From the NCBI GenBank assembly GCA_043758105.1, contig JAYVOF010000234.1, positions 12,211 to 76,210 of the forward strand: DNA of 64,000 bases, written 5' to 3'. Below, one piece after another: positions 52,610 through 60,788 of this stretch; within the stretch, counting starts at the first letter, position 1, and every line of letters begins with the position of its first letter. The translations under genes were made by a program, and so were the position numbers. This DNA comes from JANPPS01 sp043758105 (GTDB lineage Bacteria > Pseudomonadota > Alphaproteobacteria > Acetobacterales > Acetobacteraceae). A model generated the notes under the pieces. That model searched no databases, was not told where the DNA came from, and saw nothing but the letters and a program-made list of their open reading frames with translations.

Positions 52610-52845
52610 TAAAGGGGTTTGGGAACCGGTAGCTCGCGATCTGTGCCAAGACTATCGGCCCACGCCTCCATGGCTTCATCCTCGATTACACGGCCCGCCT
52701 CGACGTCAGCCAAAGCAGTCAGCGTTCTCCGGTGCCGACGATCGGCACCGTCCGGATGGTGTAGGTCGACTTCGTCTGCAAGCCGACGAGCCTCGGTTTG
52801 AGCGTCCGGATGCATGCCCTGAAAATCAATCTTGCCCATGGGCAT
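52609..52845 (-). CDS. Antitoxin of the RelE/ParE-type pair
   Basis: A 78-residue protein with C-terminal AMEAWADSLGTDRELPVPKP. The same motif ends the broken antitoxin at 25151. The N-terminus HPDAQTEARRLADEVDLHHPDG does not show a clear ribbon-helix-helix. It is directly upstream of the toxin in the same operon. Confidence 0.82.
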   Translation of the reverse strand: MPMGKIDFQGMHPDAQTEARRLADEVDLHHPDGADRRHRRTLTALADVEAGRVIEDEAMEAWADSLGTDRELPVPKPL

Positions 52846-52956
52846 AGCTTACTCCGGCAGGCGATCTCCCGCTAGGATTTCGCAGCATGTTAAAGAGCTT
52901 CGAAAAAATGACCCTCGACGCGCAACAAACACTGTTTTTAATAGCTTCAAGGAGGC

Positions 52957-53517
52957 ATGATCATGGCGAAGACGCCGAGGAACTATCCGGAGACGATGGC
53001 CAGTCCTGAAAGTGGTCGGCCTATGCATCGGGGTGACAAGCTCCTCACTCTAATTATCGAAGGCAAGCTGTTCGAATACCGCCAGCCCGGCTGGTGGTGC
53101 TCGCTGGATGACCCAGACGATCTGGACGGGCAGTTGGTGGACGACGACAACCAGGTGGCGGAAATAGCGCGACGCTCGGCCCAGGCGATCGCGCGCGGTC
53201 AACTGTTCCCACCGGTGCTGATCCGCGCCATCCGCACCCAATGCGGTCTGTCGCAACGGGACGCGGGCGAGGTGTTCGGCACCGGCGGAAAGTCTTTCGA
53301 AAAATACGAGTCCTGCCAGATTCCCCCCTCGAAGCTAACCCAGAGGCTGCTACGCCTGGCTATGGAACGGCCAGACTTGTTCGGCAAGCCCCACCGCGAC
53401 GAGGGTCAGGCCGAGGCCCACCTGATCCAGGACACCATGAAAGCCGCACATCTCGACCGGATCTACGCCCCGTTATTCAAAGACCCCATTCAGATGCGCG
53501 GAACAGAGCGGGGATAG
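52957..53517 (+). CDS. Orphan MqsA-like HTH regulator
   Basis: A 186-residue protein with an N-terminal half like MqsA/YgiT (SPESGRPMHRGDKLLTLIIEGKLFEYRQPGWWCS) and an XRE-like HTH (LIRAIRTQCGLSQRDAGEVFGTGGKSFEKYESCQIPPSKLTQRLL). The usual CxxC zinc pairs are reduced: the first Cys is Ser. AAGGAGG precedes ATG. No MqsR toxin is visible upstream or downstream. The C-terminal DLFGKPHRDEGQAEAHLI is an extension. Confidence 0.8.
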   Translation: MIMAKTPRNYPETMASPESGRPMHRGDKLLTLIIEGKLFEYRQPGWWCSLDDPDDLDGQLVDDDNQVAEIARRSAQAIARGQLFPPVLIRAIRTQCGLSQRDAGEVFGTGGKSFEKYESCQIPPSKLTQRLLRLAMERPDLFGKPHRDEGQAEAHLIQDTMKAAHLDRIYAPLFKDPIQMRGTERG

Positions 53518-53519
53518 CG

Positions 53520-54770
53520 GTGCGGATTTTAGCAGTAGGCGGCCGGATCGACCTCGGGGACATGTATCTATCTCTCACGCGCGAGGGCCACGAGGTCCGT
53601 GTCGCCGCCACAGACCCCTCCTATGCCGGCTGCTTCGGCGGCATCATTGACCCCATTCCGGACTGGCGCGCCGAGCTGCCCTGGGTCGGCAAGGACGGCC
53701 TGGTCCTGTTCGAGAAAGTCGGCTTCGGCGCGGTGCAAGACGCACTCCGCGCCGAGGGCTACCAGGTGATCGGCGGAAGCACCCTCGGCGACCGGCTGGA
53801 ATATGACCGCGCCTTCGGCCAGAATGTGTTGCGCGACGCCGGGCTGCCGATTGCCGCCGTGCATCCGTTCCCGACGGGCGCCGAAGCCCAGGCCTGGCTC
53901 CGCGCCCACCCCAGCCGCATGGTGCTGAAGCACGACAACAACGCCCGCGCCACCTTCGTCGGCGATCATCCGGAGGGGCTCGACGTGCTGTTCGAACTGC
54001 ACCGGGCGGCGGGTTCGGTGATGCTGATGGAGCGGCTGGAGGGGGTCGAGGTCGGCGTCGGCGGCTATTTCGACGGCCGGCACTTCCTCCGCCCCGGCTG
54101 CATCGATTTCGAGCATAAGCGGTTCTTTCCCGGTGAAATGGGCGAGATGACCGGCGAGATGGGCACGCTGCTGTCCTACCAGGGCGCGGACGCGCTGTTC
54201 GACGCGGCGCTGCGTCCGCTGGAGGCGCGGCTCAGGGCGGCGCGGCACGTGGGCTATGTGAACGTGAACCTCATCGCCAACGAACGGGGGCTCTGGCCGC
54301 TGGAATTCACCTGCCGGTTCGGCAACCCGGGATTTGCCGTGCTGGCCCCCTTGCAAACCGGGGGCTGGGGCGATTTGCTGGGGCGCATGATGCGGGCGGA
54401 CAGCGACACATTCCAGACGGCGCCGGGCTGGTGTGTGGGCATCTGCCTCACCATCCCGTCTTTCCCTGCCGAAACCCCGGGCGCCGACCCCGCCGAAGAC
54501 CCGCCGGTGTTCTTCCAAACGCCGCCCGATCCGGCCCACACCCACTTCGCCGACCTTCGCCGCCAAGACGGCCAACTCCTAGCCCGGCGCCGCACCGGCT
54601 ACGCGCTATGTGTGACCGGCGTGGCGTCAACGGTCACCGCCGCGCAAGCCGAGGCGGTGGCCCGCGCCCGCCAAGTCATCATCCCCGGACTGCGCTACCG
54701 CACCGACATCGGCGACCGGTTCGTGGCCGGCGAGGGCGACCGCTTGCGGCGCCTGGGATGGCTGGGATGA
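53520..54770 (+). CDS. PurD-like ATP-grasp ligase
   Basis: GTG 53520, 416 residues, three bases after the MqsA-like gene. It starts RILAVGGRIDLGDMYLSLTREGHEV and has GAR-synthetase-like parts: LPIAAVHPFPTGAEAQAWL, RMVLKHDNNARATFVGD, VMLMERLEGVEVGVGGYFDG, YVNVNLIANERGLWPLEFTCRFGNPGF. Genuine PurD has a different N-terminal GSGGREHAL motif, so this is a relative, probably forming an amide bond on another substrate. It is followed by a methyltransferase and peptide-importer genes. Confidence 0.82.
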   Translation: MRILAVGGRIDLGDMYLSLTREGHEVRVAATDPSYAGCFGGIIDPIPDWRAELPWVGKDGLVLFEKVGFGAVQDALRAEGYQVIGGSTLGDRLEYDRAFGQNVLRDAGLPIAAVHPFPTGAEAQAWLRAHPSRMVLKHDNNARATFVGDHPEGLDVLFELHRAAGSVMLMERLEGVEVGVGGYFDGRHFLRPGCIDFEHKRFFPGEMGEMTGEMGTLLSYQGADALFDAALRPLEARLRAARHVGYVNVNLIANERGLWPLEFTCRFGNPGFAVLAPLQTGGWGDLLGRMMRADSDTFQTAPGWCVGICLTIPSFPAETPGADPAEDPPVFFQTPPDPAHTHFADLRRQDGQLLARRRTGYALCVTGVASTVTAAQAEAVARARQVIIPGLRYRTDIGDRFVAGEGDRLRRLGWLG

Positions 54771-54787
54771 GCACTCGCATCTCGCAA

Positions 54788-54840
54788 CGATGGGTTTCAC
54801 CCATCCTATGCACGGGACGTAGGATGGGTGAGACCCATCG
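54788..54840. repeat. ATGGGT/ACCCAT palindromic element
   Basis: CGATGGGTTTCACCCATCCTATG (54788-54810) and CGTAGGATGGGTGAGACCCATCG (54818-54840) form an inverted repeat with an inner hairpin each. It lies in the 79-base gap between the ATP-grasp and methyltransferase genes. It is a third palindrome class in the window. Confidence 0.85.
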
Positions 54841-54849
54841 GCAAAACCC

Positions 54850-55683
54850 ATGAACCCCATCGCCGACTGCCTGGCCGGCCACATCTCGCCAGAGGTTGCG
54901 GTCGCGCGCATGTTGCTAGCTGCCTTGCCCGCGGACGCGATCACCGCCGAACTGGACGCTATCCCCAGCCCGGACCCAAGCTGGGCCGCCATGCGCGCGC
55001 TCGTGACAGGACGGCGCCAGGCGCTGGACGCGCTGGCCGACCAGGTCCGCCACACCGGCGCGCGCCACTCCGCCGCGGGCGACACGCCGGCGGAGGGGGT
55101 GGCGCAGATCGCCCGGTTCTTCGACCACGCGGTGGCCTATTCGCCGGAGGCTAGCGTGGCGCTGTATTCCCTCGGGGACCCGGCCATCCTCGCCGCCGCC
55201 ACGCAAGAGATCATCGACTGGCTGAAGCTGCCACCCGGGGCCGACATGCTTGACCTCGGCTGCGGCATCGGGCGCATCGCCGCCGCCTTGGCCCCGCGCT
55301 GCCAGTCCGTGCTGGGGCTGGACGTCTCCGCCGGGATGGTCGTCGAGGCGCGAAGGCGGCATCCGGCGCTACGGTTCGAACAAACCGCCGGACAGGATTT
55401 GGACGCGCTGGCCCCCGGCTCGCTCGACTTGATCATCGCCGTCGATAGCTTTCCCTACATCGTTCAAACCGGGCCGGAAACCGTGGCCGCGCACCTTGCC
55501 GGCGCCGCCCGCGCGTTGCGGCCCGGCGGCGCGCTGGTGATCCTGAACCTGTCCTACCGGGCCGACCCGGCGCAGGACCTCGCCGACGCGCTGGCGTGGC
55601 AGGCGCACGGCTTCACGCTCGAAATCGCCGGCACGCGCCCGTTCCGGGTCTGGGACGGCACCGCCTTCGTCTTCCGCCGGTGA
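54850..55683 (+). CDS. SAM-dependent methyltransferase
   Basis: A 277-residue class I methyltransferase. MLDLGCGIGRIAAALAPRCQSVLGLDVSAGMV contains motif I and the acidic strand-2 end; LDLIIAVDSFPYIVQTGPETVAAHL is motif II-like. The N-terminal 110 residues are helical and not typical of the fold, possibly a substrate-binding cap. It overlaps the next gene by four bases. Confidence 0.85.
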   Translation: MNPIADCLAGHISPEVAVARMLLAALPADAITAELDAIPSPDPSWAAMRALVTGRRQALDALADQVRHTGARHSAAGDTPAEGVAQIARFFDHAVAYSPEASVALYSLGDPAILAAATQEIIDWLKLPPGADMLDLGCGIGRIAAALAPRCQSVLGLDVSAGMVVEARRRHPALRFEQTAGQDLDALAPGSLDLIIAVDSFPYIVQTGPETVAAHLAGAARALRPGGALVILNLSYRADPAQDLADALAWQAHGFTLEIAGTRPFRVWDGTAFVFRR

Positions 55684-57251
55684 GGTGGCTGCTGGCCTGC
55701 CTGTTGCTCGCCAGCCCTTGCCGCGCGGAGGGTCACCGCGGTGGTACGCTGCGGCTGCTGGCCGGATCCGGGGCGGGGACGATCGATCCGCAGATCAATT
55801 ACACCCTGCAATATTGGCAGCTTTTTATCCTGGCCTATGACGGGCTCGTGGCGTTTCGCAAGGCCGCCGGATCCGCCGGGCTCGAGATCGTGCCGGATTT
55901 GGCGATGGCGGTGCCGATGCCGGAGGAGGGCGGAACGCTGTGGCGCTTCACCCTCCGCCCCGGCATCCGGTTCTCCACCGGCGCCGCGGTCACCGGCGCC
56001 GACGTCGTCGCGTCGTTCCGCCGCCTGTTCCGCATCGGCAGCCCGACGGCCGAGAGCTTCTATGGCGCGATCGTGGGCGCCGATGACTGCCTCCGCACCC
56101 CCGCCACCTGCGTCCTCCCGGGCGTCACCGCGGACGGGGACGCCGTCACCATCCGCCTGTCCCGCCCGGATCCCGAGTTCCTCACCAAGCTCGCCTTGCC
56201 CCACGCGAGCATCCTGCCCGCCAGCGCCCCCGCGGCCGACACCGGCAGCACGCCGCTGCCCGGCACCGGCCCCTATGTCATCCAATCCTATGACGCCAAC
56301 GACCGGCTCCGCATGGTCCGTAATCCCTATTTCCAGGAATGGAGCCCGGACGCCCAGCCCGAGGGCCATGTGGACGCGATCGACTACGAATTCGGCCTGG
56401 GTGGTGAGGCGGAGGTCACGGCCATCCAGAACAACCAGGCCGACTGGACCTTCGACACGCCGTCGGACCGGCTGGGTGAGCTGGGGGCGCGGTATGCCGG
56501 GCAGCTGCATCTCACGCCGTCCTTGGCCATGTGGTATCTGCCGATGAACGTGAATCTGCCGCCGTTCGACGATGTGCGGGTCCGGCGGGCGCTGAACCTT
56601 GCGGTGGACCGGGCGGCGGCGGTGCGGCTGTTCGGGGGCACGCGGCTGGCGGTGGCCGGGTGCCAATTCTTGCCGCCGGGCCTGATCGGACGCCGCGACT
56701 ATTGCCCCTATGCGCTGAATTTGGCCGAGGCGCGCCGGCTGGTGGCCGAGAGCGGCACGTTGGGGCAGGTCGTGACGCTGGTCACCGACGACAGTCCGGC
56801 CGGGGTTGCGATCGGCACCTATCTGCTGGATGTGCTGACCGATTTGGGCTTCGTCCCGCGGCTGCGTACGCTGTCGGGCGCGATCCAATTCACCTATATC
56901 CAAAACAGCGCCAACCGGGTGCAGCTCAGCCTCAGCACCTGGTATGCGGATTATCCGTCGCCGCTGAATTATTTGGGCGGTGCGTTCGGCTGCGCCGCGT
57001 TCCGGCCCGGCTCCGACGCGTCACCGAACGTGCCGGGGTTTTGCGACCGGGCGCTGGATGCGGCGCTGGCCGATGCGGTGGGGCGTGGCGACGTGGACGC
57101 GGTGGCGGCGGTGGACCGGGCGCTCACGGATGCCGCGCCGGCCGTCGTGCTGTTCCATCCGCGCGACCCCGATTTCGTGTCCGCCCGGGTCGGCAATTTC
57201 CAATTCCACGAGCAATTCCGCTGGATGATCGGCCACGCATGGGTCGAGTGA
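55680..57251 (+). CDS. Peptide/nickel-type ABC substrate-binding protein (SBP family 5)
   Basis: GTG 55680, 523 residues; signal peptide RWLLACLLLASPCRAEG. Typical SBP-5 regions are GTLRLLAGSGAGTIDPQINYT, LWRFTLRPGIRFSTGAAVTGADVVASFRR, GTGPYVIQSYDANDRLRMVRNPYF and DDVRVRRALNLAVDRAAAVRLF. It overlaps the methyltransferase stop. The permeases follow after a palindromic repeat. The ligand may be a peptide-like compound related to the upstream ligase. Confidence 0.9.
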   Translation: MRWLLACLLLASPCRAEGHRGGTLRLLAGSGAGTIDPQINYTLQYWQLFILAYDGLVAFRKAAGSAGLEIVPDLAMAVPMPEEGGTLWRFTLRPGIRFSTGAAVTGADVVASFRRLFRIGSPTAESFYGAIVGADDCLRTPATCVLPGVTADGDAVTIRLSRPDPEFLTKLALPHASILPASAPAADTGSTPLPGTGPYVIQSYDANDRLRMVRNPYFQEWSPDAQPEGHVDAIDYEFGLGGEAEVTAIQNNQADWTFDTPSDRLGELGARYAGQLHLTPSLAMWYLPMNVNLPPFDDVRVRRALNLAVDRAAAVRLFGGTRLAVAGCQFLPPGLIGRRDYCPYALNLAEARRLVAESGTLGQVVTLVTDDSPAGVAIGTYLLDVLTDLGFVPRLRTLSGAIQFTYIQNSANRVQLSLSTWYADYPSPLNYLGGAFGCAAFRPGSDASPNVPGFCDRALDAALADAVGRGDVDAVAAVDRALTDAAPAVVLFHPRDPDFVSARVGNFQFHEQFRWMIGHAWVE

Positions 57252-57262
57252 CTCCCGCATCC

Positions 57263-57377
57263 GTCATTGCGAGCCCGCTGGGGCGAGGCAATCCAGGGAT
57301 CGGCTCCAGCGGCATGGGCCGTCCTGGACCGGCCTTTCCGCCCCTGAATTGCTTCGGCCAAGCGGCCTTGCAATGAC
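57263..57377. repeat. Palindromic repeat, copy 6, containing a gene start
   Basis: A longer variant from GTCATTGCGAGCCCGCTGGG to CGGCCTTGCAATGAC with an enlarged centre (GGATCGGCTCCAGCGGC...). The ATG in the terminal CAATGAC is the likely start codon of the permease gene at 57373. Confidence 0.88.
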
Positions 57378-58242
57378 GGGGTTGGTACGCGCGGGGTGGG
57401 CTGCTTTGGTGCTGTCGCTCATGATCGCAGCCTGCGCTGCCGCGCCGCTATATGCCCGGCTGGCCCACACCGATCCGTTCCGCACCCATGTGACCGAGAC
57501 CCTGCCGGATGGCACGCCGGTGCTGGCGGAGAATACGGCGGGGCTGGGCCTCGGCACCACGCCGGTGGGGCCCACCTGGCGGGCCCGGTATTTTCTGGGG
57601 GCGGACCGGCTGGGGCGGGACGTCATGGCGCGGCTGCTGTATGGCGGACGCACGTCGCTCTTGATCGCGGCCGCGGCCACGCTGCTGTGCCTGGCGCTGG
57701 CCACCCTGGTGGGGGTGGTGGCGGGGTTCTTGGGCGGCGTGACCGACACGGTGCTGGCGGGCGCGCTCGATCTGCTCTGGGCGTTCCCGGTGACGCTGTT
57801 GGCCATCTCGCTGTCGATCGTGCTGATCGGTCATGAGGCCGCGGACAGTCTCGCTTTACCAATCGGCATCCTCGGCATCGTCTATGTCCCCTATGTCGCC
57901 CGTCCGCTCCGCGCCCAGGTGATGACGCTGCGGCAGACCGAGTTCATCGAGGCGGCGCGCGCATTGGGGGCGACGCCCGTGCACATTCTGCTCCGCCACA
58001 TCCTGCCCCATCTCGGCCCCAGTCTGCGCGGCTTCGCCCCCCTGGTCGCGGCCATGGTCCTGCTGACGGAGGCCGCACTCTCGGTCCTGTCAGTGGGCGT
58101 GCAGGCCCCGGCCGCCAGCTGGGGCACGCTGATCGCCGACGGCCAAGGCCTGATCTACACCCGCCCCCTGGTCGCCATCGCACCGGGCCTCATGATCATG
58201 CTGACGGTCCTCGCGCTGAATGCGCTTGGCGAAAAACGGTGA
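57373..58242 (+). CDS. Peptide-type ABC permease, DppC-like
   Basis: A 289-residue permease. Start ATG 57373 lies in the last bases of palindromic repeat 6; no good ribosome-binding site precedes it. The DppC pattern is ARYFLGADRLGRDVMARLLYGGRTSLLIA, the EAA region QTEFIEAARALGATPVHILLRHILPHL, and ALSVLSVGVQAPAASWGTLIADG. Gene order SBP-C-B is the reverse of the usual B-C. It overlaps dppB-like by four bases. Confidence 0.88.
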   Translation: MTGLVRAGWAALVLSLMIAACAAAPLYARLAHTDPFRTHVTETLPDGTPVLAENTAGLGLGTTPVGPTWRARYFLGADRLGRDVMARLLYGGRTSLLIAAAATLLCLALATLVGVVAGFLGGVTDTVLAGALDLLWAFPVTLLAISLSIVLIGHEAADSLALPIGILGIVYVPYVARPLRAQVMTLRQTEFIEAARALGATPVHILLRHILPHLGPSLRGFAPLVAAMVLLTEAALSVLSVGVQAPAASWGTLIADGQGLIYTRPLVAIAPGLMIMLTVLALNALGEKR

Positions 58243-59177
58243 TGACCCGACTGCTCCGGTCCATCCTGGTGGTGTTCGGCATCAGCGTCCTGGTGTTCCT
58301 GATCTTCTTTGCGACGCCGGGCACCGACCCGGCCGCACGCCTCGGCGGGCGCGGCGCGTCCCCGGAGACGCTGGCGGCGATCCGGCAAGAGTACGGGCTC
58401 GACCGTCCGCTGCCGGTGCAATACGCGGTCATGATGCGGCGGCTGTTCGTCACGCGGGATTTGCCGTCATTCGTCAACCGCGGGCAGCTCGTGGTGCCGG
58501 CCGTGCTGCGCGCGGCGCCGGTGACGATCGCGCTCACCCTGGGGGCGGCGGTGCTGTGGATCGCGTCCGGGCTGCTGATCGGCGTGATCGCGGCGTTGCG
58601 GACCGGGACGGCGTGGGACCGTGGCGCCACCACGCTCGGCCTGATCGGCGTGTCGATCCCGGTGTTCTGGCTGGGGGAGATGGTGAACCTCGTGACCCAA
58701 AGCCGGTTCCACGCCTGGTTCCCCTGGGTGCCGCCGCTCGGCCTCCGCGCCACCACGCCGGGCGAGTGGCTGCGCAGCATGATCCTCCCGTGCCTGACGC
58801 TCGCGGTGCTGTATGCCGGCATCTATGGCCGGGTGCTGCGCCAGGGCCTGGTGCAGGCGTATGCGCAGGATTACGTCCGCACGGCCCGCGCCAAGGGCCT
58901 GACGGAGACCCGCATCCTGCTGCGCCATGCGCTGCGCAATGCGTGGACCCCGGTGCTGGCGCTGTTAGGCCTCGATATCGGCGCGCTGTTGGGCGGCGGG
59001 ACCGCGCTGGTAGAGGTGGTGTTCGGCCTGCACGGCCTGGGGCGGCTCACCTACGACGCGCTGATTTCGCTCGACCTCGCGATGGTGATGGCGACGGTGC
59101 TGTATGCGGCGGTGTTCGTCGTGGTGTCGAGCGCGGTGGTGGATGCGGTGCAGGCGATGCTGGATCCGCGGCGGTAG
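58239..59177 (+). CDS. Peptide-type ABC permease, DppB-like
   Basis: A 312-residue permease. N-terminal RLLRSILVVFGISVLVFLIFFATPGTDPAARLGG and IRQEYGLDRPLPVQYAVMM are standard for DppB. The EAA region is QDYVRTARAKGLTETRILLRHALRNAWTPVLALLGLDIGALLGG. No ATP-binding subunit genes follow, so the ATPases must be supplied from elsewhere. Confidence 0.9.
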   Translation: MMTRLLRSILVVFGISVLVFLIFFATPGTDPAARLGGRGASPETLAAIRQEYGLDRPLPVQYAVMMRRLFVTRDLPSFVNRGQLVVPAVLRAAPVTIALTLGAAVLWIASGLLIGVIAALRTGTAWDRGATTLGLIGVSIPVFWLGEMVNLVTQSRFHAWFPWVPPLGLRATTPGEWLRSMILPCLTLAVLYAGIYGRVLRQGLVQAYAQDYVRTARAKGLTETRILLRHALRNAWTPVLALLGLDIGALLGGGTALVEVVFGLHGLGRLTYDALISLDLAMVMATVLYAAVFVVVSSAVVDAVQAMLDPRR

Positions 59178-59201
59178 TCTCATCTACCATATCGATTCAG
59201 A

Positions 59202-59624
59202 TTAGAACTTTGGAACTTCGCGCTCGCATTTCCCCTCAGCCTCTGACCGAATTAAGCGCCACCGCAGACCGGTCTTTATTTCTCGCTGTTGTGGCCCTTG
59301 AAAGCTGAAGTGCGCCCGTCCGGTGTTGCGGTCCATCGTAATGATTAATGCCGAGTCCTCATGGGGGAAGCCTTGCAGCTCGATCGAAATGGCGACTTTA
59401 ATTTTGTCTTCGGTATAGCTCTCCACGGCGACCGGGGATGTTTCACCAGGTCTGTCAGTGACGGCCCGGATAGTCGGCTGAATGAACCCGCTCCAATTGT
59501 CTCGGACCGTTAGCGTAGCAAGAAGATCCCCTTGCACCCCAGTGCAGCGCAGATTGTAACCGTCAGCCCTCGCAGGGTACGCAGCGAGGAACAACAACGC
59601 CGGTGTTATGAATGCAGTCCTCAT
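59202..59624 (-). CDS. Secreted protein of unknown function
   Basis: A 140-residue protein from ATG 59624, with signal peptide MRTAFITPALLFLAAYPARAD. The mature domain is beta-rich (YNLRCTGVQGDLLATLTVRDNWSGF, SALIITMDRNTGRAHFSFQG), with two Cys that could pair. Base composition is clearly less GC-rich than its neighbours, a possible sign of transfer. The 219 bases upstream hold no other gene I can support. Confidence 0.65.
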   Translation of the reverse strand: MRTAFITPALLFLAAYPARADGYNLRCTGVQGDLLATLTVRDNWSGFIQPTIRAVTDRPGETSPVAVESYTEDKIKVAISIELQGFPHEDSALIITMDRNTGRAHFSFQGPQQREIKTGLRWRLIRSEAEGKCEREVPKF

Positions 59625-59843
59625 ACAACCAACTTCCCTACTCCCCTTTAAGTTGTTGCTCCACAAGATGTTCTGCAAATCCAAGGCATGGCCGTTAGTA
59701 AGTGTGTTGGGTGGAGTGCCCTTCGCATCGGCGACGGGATTAAGTCATCAGTTGGAGCCGTTGGTCTCATACCGACGGCCGATTTGAGTGACCTATCAGG
59801 TAGCGGTAAAATGCCCGTCATTCCACCAACACGGAACGGGCGA

Positions 59844-60665
59844 TCAGTGCCCGAACACCAACGTGACCCCGCCCGCGTCGCGGGCCGCGACGGTGATGGT
59901 GTTGCCGTGGCGCTTATTCGCGATTCCGCCGGCGTGCAGCGCGTCCGCCGTGTGGTCCAACGACGCCGTACGGATCATCAGCGCGGCCATGAATTGCTGA
60001 CGGCCATCGGCATCTGGCATGCAGCCGCCGAACTCCACCTGCAGCGCGGCCGGGGTCACGACGTCGATATGTGCCGCGCCCGCCGTCAGTCTGCCATCTG
60101 CGGTGCAATTGCCGAACAACCGGCTGAGTAGCGTCAGCAGGGCCGCCGGGTCTTGGGCTGCGACCACCGCACGCTTGATGCTGACGGCCCCGTTCGGATG
60201 GCGGCGCACCGCGTCATCCCAAACCAAAGCGGGCGTCAAATGTTCGCAAAAATACAGCCGCCCGGCCGGGACCGCGTCACGCTCCAGCCGGACCGTCCGG
60301 AACGCGGCGTCGCGCGGGCCGGACGGCGTGTCCACTGGGCGGGAGAAGGCCTGCGGCGGCAGCACCGGGAGGCCGGCGCCGTGCAGCGTCGCATACACGC
60401 CGTCCGCGTCGAACGTTTTGAACACCAGGCCGTTCAGTCCGGGCGGCCAGTCGAGGATGTCCGTGCAGTTGTCGGGCCCCGGCTCGACCCCGAGCAATTC
60501 CAGGTAATCCGTCCCGAACACCGCCAGATGATTGCTGCTGCCGAGCGTATGGTGGCCGCGGGGGGTGAGGGTGAAGCCGAGGCGGCGATAGGTGTCCGCC
60601 ACCGTATCGAGCCGATCGAGCGCATTGACCACCACGTGGTCCAGCACGGCAACGGGAAGGATCAT
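59844..60665 (-). CDS. VOC-family (glyoxalase-like) protein
   Basis: A 273-residue protein with two vicinal-oxygen-chelate modules. The first has LDHVVVNALDRLDTVADTYRRLGFTLTPRGHHTLGSSNHLAVFGTDYLELLGVEPG, with metal-ligand-like His and Glu. It resembles the glyoxalase_3/DUF4743-like group with a second domain SIKRAVVAAQDPAALLTLLSRLFG. Enzymatic role unknown. It is divergent from minC. Confidence 0.83.
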   Translation of the reverse strand: MILPVAVLDHVVVNALDRLDTVADTYRRLGFTLTPRGHHTLGSSNHLAVFGTDYLELLGVEPGPDNCTDILDWPPGLNGLVFKTFDADGVYATLHGAGLPVLPPQAFSRPVDTPSGPRDAAFRTVRLERDAVPAGRLYFCEHLTPALVWDDAVRRHPNGAVSIKRAVVAAQDPAALLTLLSRLFGNCTADGRLTAGAAHIDVVTPAALQVEFGGCMPDADGRQQFMAALMIRTASLDHTADALHAGGIANKRHGNTITVAARDAGGVTLVFGH

Positions 60666-60788
60666 ACGGCAGGTTCACCAGAGATGAGGTTGATGGCGGC
60701 GGTCGCGCGAGCTTAGCAGCGCCAGCGTCGCCGCGCACGTCTGCCGCATTTGGTTGACGGACTCGGCGGGCGACAGTACCCCAGCCTG

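Noticed and set aside
53520..54770. Authentic purD (GAR synthetase)
   Set aside because: The usual N-terminal glycine-rich motif and several conserved residues differ, and the genomic setting is not purine synthesis.
55554..56903. A 449-residue minus-strand frame opposite the peptide-binding protein gene
   Set aside because: No family motifs; the sense strand has a full SBP-5 protein with a signal peptide.
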